Assembly (NCBI GenBank): GCA_947629645.1
Contig: CANREV010000009.1
Span: 1-64,000, forward strand
DNA from: an uncultured Acetatifactor sp.
GTDB lineage: Bacteria > Bacillota > Clostridia > Lachnospirales > Lachnospiraceae
Length of the DNA: 64,000 nt
Reading direction: 5' to 3'
Part shown: one piece after another, positions 57,658-64,000 of the stretch
Layout: every line of letters starts with the position of its first letter
How positions within the stretch are numbered: the first letter of the stretch is position 1
Translations under genes and position numbers: made by a program
The notes under the pieces: generated by a model
What the model saw: only the letters and a program-made list of their open reading frames with translations
What the model was told of the DNA's origin: nothing
Databases searched by the model: none

Positions 57658-59850
57658 ATGAAAAAAAGGAAGCGTTTCAGCGGTGTCCTGCTGGTCATAG
57701 CGGCGCTGATTATTATGCAGCTCCCTGTATCGGAGGCAGATGCGGCAACGTCATCTGCTTCCGATTTTAAAATAGAGGGAGGCGTGTTAGTTAAATATCG
57801 TGGTACCCAGACCAATGTATCCATACCGGATACGGTAGAAGCCATTGGCGAAGGCGCTTTTGAGGACAATACCAGGGTAGAACTGGTGGTGATTCCTAAG
57901 TCTGTCAAAAGGATCGAGCCCTATGCGTTCTGGGGCTGTGATCATCTGGATACGGTAGTGTTAGGCAAAGGGCTGACAGCGGTGGGAGATTATGCTTTCG
58001 CCGGATGCGGCGGGCTGGAACAGATGACGATTCCTTCCAACATTAAATCTATCGGCATTTCCGCCTTCGCGGACTGCGTAAACTTAAAAGACGTCAGTAT
58101 TCCGGCGGAGACTGTTGATATTCATGAGACGGCATTTGACGGCTGTTATCAGCTGACCATTCACAGCGTTGCGGGAACCGCGGCGGACGAGTTCGCACAG
58201 GCGTTTTATGAACGGCAGAAAGAGATGCCGGAGTATCAGGACGTGCCGGATTACAGCGAGGATGACAATACTGGAGATAGCAATGTAATCACCCCCGTGC
58301 CGGTTCCTGTGCCGGAGATAACGCAGACCCCGTCCGCCACGCCGGTGCCGGGAAATGTGCTCAGCAGCACACAGATCGTAGGCAATCAGGCTGTATTTTT
58401 TATGGACAATACACTGCCGGAGGTTATGAGCAGCCAGGAAGGGTTTTCAGGCACGGCGGAGAAAGAAACGGCGGCCCCTGTGGGAGATCTGATGCAAGAG
58501 GTAACGGATGTTGGCGTGGACAAATACACTGTGGTAGATAACAGGATCATTGCCGACCAGGCTTATTACCGAGACATCAGTCTGGGCGAAGTGGCAATCC
58601 CGGAAGGGATCGTTGAGATCGGACAGTTTGCTTTTGCCAGAAGCAGCGTTACGGGCGTGACAGTGCCTGCAGGGACAACGGATATTTGTTACGGCGCTTT
58701 TTATCACTGTGACAATCTGGCGAGAGTATCGCTGCCGGACAGTATCATGCTTGTGGAACCAAAAGCCTTTTCCTACACGCCCTGGGTTAAGAATTTCCTT
58801 GAGGGCATGACTGTGGAAGGCAATGAGAGCAGTGATGAAAATTACCTGATCAGCGGAGGGGTTTTGGTGGCTTACCGTGGAACGGGCGGCGAGGTGACTG
58901 TGCCCGATGGCGTTCGGGTCATTGGGGCGGAGGTTTTTTGGAATCATTCGGAGATAGAGAGCGTGGCGCTTCCTGAGAGTGTTACGGTCATCGGGGAGGG
59001 CGCTTTTGAAAATTGTGCCGCGCTGACGTCTCTTACCATGGGAGATCAGGTGCGCCAGATTAAAGACCGCGCGTTTGACGGCTGTAATCTGGAGAAGGTT
59101 GTCCTGCCTGAATCTGTGGAAGAAGTAGGGTTAAAGGCGCTGGGACAGGCACAGGCAGAGTTTGCCGGAGAGCCTTTTGATATTCCGAATAGTTATGAGA
59201 CATCGGCGGCAAGGCTTTCCAATGAAGATTACAGGGAATCGGTTTCTTCTGAACAGGAAGAGGACGAAAGGGAAGTCGGCGTAACGGTGGAGGGTATGGA
59301 CCAGGCTTACGCATCGCTGGAGGCGGCTGCAAGAAGCTATACTTTAAAGATTGCGGCGCTTGAGGATATTTCTGCGGTGGAACATGCCATAGACAGGTCT
59401 TTTCAGACTTCAGCGCCGGAGGGAATGGCAGTCTTCCAGATGGAATTGACGGATTCTTCCGGTATTCCGATCACAAGGCTCGGCCGCCAGGAGCTGACGA
59501 TCATCATGCCTGTGCCGGAGAGCCTGACAGGGCAGAAGCTTCAGATACTCCTTCTGGACAGAAACGGACAGCCTCAGCTCTTGAAGACGGAGCGTGTAGA
59601 GATGGACGGAAGAGAGTCTTTGCGGTTTCAGACAAATTATGTATCCGTTTTTGCCGTTTACGGGCTGGGCGCTGCTGATGCCCGGGAAGAAGTGCAGGAA
59701 TTGAGCGTGGATATGATGAGTTTAAGCAAAGCTCCCGATGCGGAAGTTGGGGGCGTTTCCCTGCCGCAGGCAGCTAAAATGATCGCCAGCGGTCTGCTGT
59801 TTACCGCGGGCGTAGTGTTGATCGCAGTGAGCAGAGCGCAGAAAAGATAA
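57658..59850 (+). CDS. second BspA-like LRR_5 secreted protein, C-terminal TM and basic tail, no canonical sorting motif
   Basis: MKKRKRFSGVLLVIAALIIMQLPVSEADA signal; LRR_5 repeats; C-term GGVSLPQAAKMIASGLLFTAGVVLIAVSRAQKR. Confidence 0.9.
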   Translation: MKKRKRFSGVLLVIAALIIMQLPVSEADAATSSASDFKIEGGVLVKYRGTQTNVSIPDTVEAIGEGAFEDNTRVELVVIPKSVKRIEPYAFWGCDHLDTVVLGKGLTAVGDYAFAGCGGLEQMTIPSNIKSIGISAFADCVNLKDVSIPAETVDIHETAFDGCYQLTIHSVAGTAADEFAQAFYERQKEMPEYQDVPDYSEDDNTGDSNVITPVPVPVPEITQTPSATPVPGNVLSSTQIVGNQAVFFMDNTLPEVMSSQEGFSGTAEKETAAPVGDLMQEVTDVGVDKYTVVDNRIIADQAYYRDISLGEVAIPEGIVEIGQFAFARSSVTGVTVPAGTTDICYGAFYHCDNLARVSLPDSIMLVEPKAFSYTPWVKNFLEGMTVEGNESSDENYLISGGVLVAYRGTGGEVTVPDGVRVIGAEVFWNHSEIESVALPESVTVIGEGAFENCAALTSLTMGDQVRQIKDRAFDGCNLEKVVLPESVEEVGLKALGQAQAEFAGEPFDIPNSYETSAARLSNEDYRESVSSEQEEDEREVGVTVEGMDQAYASLEAAARSYTLKIAALEDISAVEHAIDRSFQTSAPEGMAVFQMELTDSSGIPITRLGRQELTIIMPVPESLTGQKLQILLLDRNGQPQLLKTERVEMDGRESLRFQTNYVSVFAVYGLGAADAREEVQELSVDMMSLSKAPDAEVGGVSLPQAAKMIASGLLFTAGVVLIAVSRAQKR

Positions 59851-59873
59851 TAAAACAATTTCGCGAACCATTA

Positions 59874-59917
59874 AAACGCCCCGGCATACAATGAAATAAG
59901 TATATGCCGAGGCGTTT
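59874..59917 (+). promoter_or_regulatory. 15-bp imperfect stem-loop immediately upstream of the subtilase ATG
   Basis: AAACGCCCCGGCATA ... TATGCCGAGGCGTTT, 14/15 complementary; ends 6 nt before ATG 59924. Confidence 0.7.
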
Positions 59918-59923
59918 ACTATT

Positions 59924-60832
59924 ATGCATCGAGTGAGAGAACAATTAGGGGTACCTTCTCCGGAGGAGCTGGATGGACGCGGGATCACTGTGGGAGTGCT
60001 GGATACCGGGATTGGCCCGCACCCCGATTTAAGCGGCAGCTTGTTGAGGTTTCAGGATTTTGTGGGACACAGAACCATGATGTATGATGACAATGGTCAC
60101 GGAACGCATGTCTGTGGAATCCTTTGCGGGGACGGTTCGGCGTCATGGGGAAAATATGTGGGAATGGCACCGGCCGTCAGGCTCGTGGTAGGAAAGGTGC
60201 TGGATGAAAAAGGAGACGGCTCTACAGAGAGTATGATGCGGGGGCTGGACTGGATCCTGGAAATAAAGGATCAGTACAGGATCAGAATCTTAAATATTTC
60301 CGTAGGAATCGGAGCTCTTGACGATATGGAAAAAATGCACCGGCTGAAGGCAAAGATCGAGGAGACGTGGGACTGTGGCATTCTGGTAGTTTGCGCAGCG
60401 GGCAATCAGGGTCCTGAAGCGGGAACGGCATCGGAGGTGGGAAATAGCAGTAAAGCCGTTATGGTAGGTTGTCATGACGGCAATTATGGGATAGATCAGT
60501 CAGGCAGATGTGAGACTTATTCGGGACGGGGAGCGGCAGAAGCGGCGCTCCGCAAGCCGGACCTGGTGGCGCCCGGAACGGATATCATATCGTGTAACGT
60601 GCATTATTACAGAGTCCATGGAAGGCTGAGGAACGCTTATGTTTCAAAATGCGGCACTTCCATGGCCACGCCGATCGTGTCAGGAGCGGCGGCGCTTGCC
60701 ATGCAGAAGTATATGTGGATGACCAATGAAGAGTGTAAGAGAAAGCTGCAATATACTGCCACAGACCTGAACCTGCCCTGGAACCAGCAGGGGTGGGGTA
60801 TGTTGAATGTAAGAAAGCTGCTCAGAGACTGA
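59924..60832 (+). CDS. S8 family subtilisin-like protease without signal peptide
   Basis: VGVLDTGIGPHPDL (Asp), DDNGHGTHVCGIL (His), GTSMATPIVSGAAAL (Ser). Confidence 0.93.
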   Translation: MHRVREQLGVPSPEELDGRGITVGVLDTGIGPHPDLSGSLLRFQDFVGHRTMMYDDNGHGTHVCGILCGDGSASWGKYVGMAPAVRLVVGKVLDEKGDGSTESMMRGLDWILEIKDQYRIRILNISVGIGALDDMEKMHRLKAKIEETWDCGILVVCAAGNQGPEAGTASEVGNSSKAVMVGCHDGNYGIDQSGRCETYSGRGAAEAALRKPDLVAPGTDIISCNVHYYRVHGRLRNAYVSKCGTSMATPIVSGAAALAMQKYMWMTNEECKRKLQYTATDLNLPWNQQGWGMLNVRKLLRD

Positions 60833-60868
60833 GCCGATGATTTTTTTTAAATACTTTGAGGAAAAACG

Positions 60869-60909
60869 TTGACACGCCTCGTATGATTGTATACAATTAT
60901 ACGAGGCGT
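60869..60909 (+). promoter_or_regulatory. sigma-A promoter (TTGACA-17-TACAAT) overlapped by a 36-bp near-perfect palindrome containing TTGTATACAA (GntR/FadR-like operator)
   Basis: TTGACA 60869-60874; TACAAT 60892-60897; palindrome ACGCCTCGTATgATTGTATACAATtATACGAGGCGT 60874-60909. Confidence 0.85.
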
Positions 60910-61007
60910 ACAAAGAGTTATACACCTTTGCGCCGCATCTCATTTTTCAGAGCCGCCATATTGTATGCGTTATTATTTCAGGCAGAGTCAGCTGCGGCAG
61001 GAAAGGA

Positions 61008-62429
61008 ATGGTTATCAAAATGACAAACAGTGAAACATTTCAGAATCGTCCGGTTTCAATGAACCCCAAGAACAACCTGCTGAAAATAGAGGAGCATATG
61101 TATATATTGGATGATGTGAAAAAGCCCAATGTTTTCCGCAATATGTTCCCCTATTCCGAGATCCCCAAGATTCCTTTTAATGACAGGATAGTGCCTCACA
61201 ATATGCCGAAGGATATCTGGATTACCGATACCACTTTCCGCGATGGACAGCAGTCAAGGGCGCCTTATACCACGGAGCAGATTGTGACGATCTATGACTA
61301 TCTGCACAAGCTGGGAGGCCCTAACGGTATGATCCGTGCCAGCGAGTTTTTCCTTTACAGCAAAAAGGACAGAGACGCGGTTTACAAGTGTATGGAGCGA
61401 GGGTATGAATTTCCCGAAGTGACCAGTTGGATCCGCGCCAGCAAGGAAGATTTTAAACTGGTAAAAGAGATTGGCATGAAAGAGACCGGTATTCTGGTAA
61501 GCTGTTCGGATTATCATATCTTTTTGAAATTGAAGATGACCAGACGTCAGGCCATGGATCATTATATGAGTGTGATCCGGGAGTGTCTGGAAGAGGGGAT
61601 CAGTCCCAGATGTCATCTGGAAGATATCACAAGGGCGGATATTTACGGTTATGTGGTGCCTTTTTGTCTGGAACTGATGAAACTGATGGATGAGTACAAG
61701 ATCCCTATTAAAATCCGCGCCTGCGATACCATGGGATACGGTGTGAATTTTCCCGGCGCCGTTATTCCGCGAAGCGTACAGGGTATCATCTATGCGATCC
61801 ATACGCATGCGGGAGTCCCTCATGAGCTGATCGAGTGGCATGGACATAACGATTTTTATAAGGCGGTGGCCAATTCCACCACGGCATGGCTTTACGGCTG
61901 TTCCGGCATCAATACTTCACTCTTTGGGATTGGCGAGAGAACCGGAAACACGCCGCTGGAGGCGATGGTATTTGAATATGCCCAGCTCAGGGGAGATTTA
62001 AACGGCATGGATACCACAGTCATCACGGAGCTGGCGGAGTATTACGAGAAGGAGATCGGCTATCAGATCCCGCCCCGCACGCCTTTCGTTGGCAAGAATT
62101 TCAACGTCACCAGGGCAGGAATTCATGCGGACGGCCTGTTAAAAAATGAGGAGATCTACAATATATTTGACACGGAGAAGTTCTTAAACCGCCCCGTTTT
62201 GTGCGCAATTTCAAACACTTCCGGCCTTGCCGGAATCGCCCACTGGATCAATACTTATTACAAGCTTAAAGGCGATAAGCAGGTGGATAAGACCTCAGAA
62301 CTGGTGAAAGAGATCAAAAGCTGGGTAGACGGCGAATATGCCGGCGGACGCGTTACCGTCATGACGGACGAAGAGATCGTAGCCTGTCTGGAGCGCGTAT
62401 GCCGGGAGAAGAATATTGTCATCGGCTGA
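61008..62429 (+). CDS. DRE-TIM family condensing enzyme (isopropylmalate/homocitrate synthase-like), probable Re-citrate synthase
   Basis: DIWITDTTFRDGQQSRAPYTTEQIV, ACDTMGYG, EWHGHNDFYKAVANSTTAWLYG, GIGERTGNTPLEAMV; neighbour of GntR and icd; start 61008 or 61020. Confidence 0.8.
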   Translation: MVIKMTNSETFQNRPVSMNPKNNLLKIEEHMYILDDVKKPNVFRNMFPYSEIPKIPFNDRIVPHNMPKDIWITDTTFRDGQQSRAPYTTEQIVTIYDYLHKLGGPNGMIRASEFFLYSKKDRDAVYKCMERGYEFPEVTSWIRASKEDFKLVKEIGMKETGILVSCSDYHIFLKLKMTRRQAMDHYMSVIRECLEEGISPRCHLEDITRADIYGYVVPFCLELMKLMDEYKIPIKIRACDTMGYGVNFPGAVIPRSVQGIIYAIHTHAGVPHELIEWHGHNDFYKAVANSTTAWLYGCSGINTSLFGIGERTGNTPLEAMVFEYAQLRGDLNGMDTTVITELAEYYEKEIGYQIPPRTPFVGKNFNVTRAGIHADGLLKNEEIYNIFDTEKFLNRPVLCAISNTSGLAGIAHWINTYYKLKGDKQVDKTSELVKEIKSWVDGEYAGGRVTVMTDEEIVACLERVCREKNIVIG

Positions 62430-62532
62430 GCGATGCGGCGCCTTTAGGCATGGGTTTTGTTTTTGCGTGGATGAGGCGAAGTGATTCAGACCGCGTAAGA
62501 TGCCGAAGGGAACGCGAAATGAGAGGAGATCA

Positions 62533-63222
62533 ATGGGAAAGTATGATGTGAAGCAGGAAGTCACGGATAAGTACTCCCTGCGGGGGCGGGTATTCAACAA
62601 GCTGAGAGAGGATATTTTAAGCGGCAAGTATGAGGAACATGAAGAGCTAAAAGAGGTTGCCATCGGCGAAGAGCTGGGAGTCAGCCGCACTCCGGTGCGG
62701 GAGGCGTTCAGGCAGCTGGAGCTGGAAGGGCTGATTCAGATCATCCCCAACAAGGGAGCCTATGTGACAGGGATCACCCCGAAAGACGTGAAGGATATTT
62801 ATATGATCCGTTCCCTGTTGGAAGGGCTGTGCGCCAGATGGGCAACGGAGCATATCACACCCGAACAGATGGATGAGATGGAAGAGAATGTGTACCTGGC
62901 GGAGTTTCACGCAAGGAAAGGTCATCTGGAGCAGCTTGCGGAGCTGGATAACCGCTTCCATGATATTATGTATGAGGCGTGTGACAGCAAGATGCTGGAA
63001 CATCAGCTGAAAGACTTCCATCAGTATGTGCTGCGTGTCAGGAAAAAGACGCTGTCGAACGCAGACAGGGGTCCTAAATCTAACGAAGAACATAAACAGA
63101 TCATGGAGGCCATCAAGGCAAAGGATGCGGATCTGGCGGAAAAGCTTGCCCACCGGCATATGGTCAACGCTTACGACAATATGGTGAAGAACGGTCTTTA
63201 TGAGGCTTATCAGAGCCAATGA
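62533..63222 (+). CDS. GntR family transcriptional regulator (FadR/FCD subfamily)
   Basis: LRGRVFNKLREDILSGKYEEHEELKEVAIGEELGVSRTPVREAFRQLELEGLIQIIPNKGAYV; FCD-type helical C-terminus. Confidence 0.93.
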   Translation: MGKYDVKQEVTDKYSLRGRVFNKLREDILSGKYEEHEELKEVAIGEELGVSRTPVREAFRQLELEGLIQIIPNKGAYVTGITPKDVKDIYMIRSLLEGLCARWATEHITPEQMDEMEENVYLAEFHARKGHLEQLAELDNRFHDIMYEACDSKMLEHQLKDFHQYVLRVRKKTLSNADRGPKSNEEHKQIMEAIKAKDADLAEKLAHRHMVNAYDNMVKNGLYEAYQSQ

Positions 63223-63317
63223 GAAGATTTTGAAAGGTCATTACGGCAAATGCGGTAAATCCGTGTGAAAAAAGATGCAGGAAAGCTTGCAGACTACAGA
63301 AAGGCAGGAATATCAAT

Positions 63318-64000
63318 ATGGAAAAGATTAAAATGACAACGCCGTTAGTGGAGATGGACGGAGACGAGATGACGAGAATCCTCTGGCAGATGATAAAGGA
63401 GGAACTTCTGCTTCCCTACATAGACTTGAAAACAGAGTATTACGATCTGGGGCTGGAGCACAGAAATGCCACCAACGATCAGGTTACCGTGGATTCCGCG
63501 AATGCAACGCTGAAATACGGCGTAGCGGTCAAATGCGCGACTATTACCCCTAACGGCGCAAGAATGAAAGAGTACAATCTGAAAGAGATGTGGAAGAGCC
63601 CTAACGGCACCATCCGCGCCATCCTTGACGGCACGGTATTTCGCGCCCCCATTCTGGTCAAAGGCATTGTGCCCTATGTGAAAAACTGGACGAAGCCCAT
63701 CACCATCGCCCGTCACGCTTATGGAGATGTCTATAAAAATACGGAGATCAAAGTGCCCGGCGCGGGAAAAGCGGAACTGGTCTTTACGGCGGCTGACGGC
63801 ACACAGATCAAAGAACTGATCCACAATTTTGACGGCGCTGGTATCCTGCAGGGTATCCACAATACGGAGAAGTCGATTGCCAGCTTCGCCAGATCATGTT
63901 TCAGCTATGCTGTCGATACGAAGCAGGATCTGTGGTTCTCTACCAAGGATACCATCTCCAAAAAATATGACCATACGTTTAAAGATATTTTCCAGGAGAT
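63318..64000 (+). CDS. icd: isocitrate dehydrogenase (NADP-type), truncated by window end; absent from the ORF track
   Basis: My translation from ATG 63318: [78 protein letters not shown]..., open to position 64000. Confidence 0.95.
   Translation, partial: MEKIKMTTPLVEMDGDEMTRILWQMIKEELLLPYIDLKTEYYDLGLEHRNATNDQVTVDSANATLKYGVAVKCATITPNGARMKEYNLKEMWKSPNGTIRAILDGTVFRAPILVKGIVPYVKNWTKPITIARHAYGDVYKNTEIKVPGAGKAELVFTAADGTQIKELIHNFDGAGILQGIHNTEKSIASFARSCFSYAVDTKQDLWFSTKDTISKKYDHTFKDIFQE

Noticed and set aside
1-64000. Prophage, transposon, toxin-antitoxin, restriction-modification or other defence island
   Set aside because: No integrase, transposase, phage structural, methylase or TA signatures seen; the AP2/HNH-like protein is the only mobile-element-like relic and has a degenerate nuclease core.

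Overview
This window looks like a chromosomal segment of an anaerobic Clostridia/Lachnospiraceae-type Firmicute, mostly co-oriented on the + strand. I see no rRNA, tRNA, CRISPR array, prophage or transposon. Most of it is core housekeeping: rpsU, scpAB, cmk-ispH-rpsA, the complete rnfCDGEAB set, thrC, pckA, T-box-controlled pheST and leuS, queA, tyrA, and an EF-G-like GTPase. Accessory parts: (i) a membrane-pump/biotin locus that combines acyl-CoA-type and pyruvate-type carboxyltransferases with one biotin carrier, OadB and an unusual lipoprotein-type OadG; (ii) a minus-strand protein with two AP2 domains around a degenerate HNH-like core; (iii) a class B sortase operon with two large BspA-like LRR surface proteins; (iv) a probable Re-citrate synthase / GntR / isocitrate dehydrogenase cluster with a 36-bp palindromic operator lying on its promoter; (v) a strikingly structured leader before an M18 aminopeptidase, in which a complete 9-nt hairpin loop is complementary to the segment just upstream of the Shine-Dalgarno; (vi) a probable 6S RNA. 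All calls come from reading the sequence and ORF translations; no database search was run.
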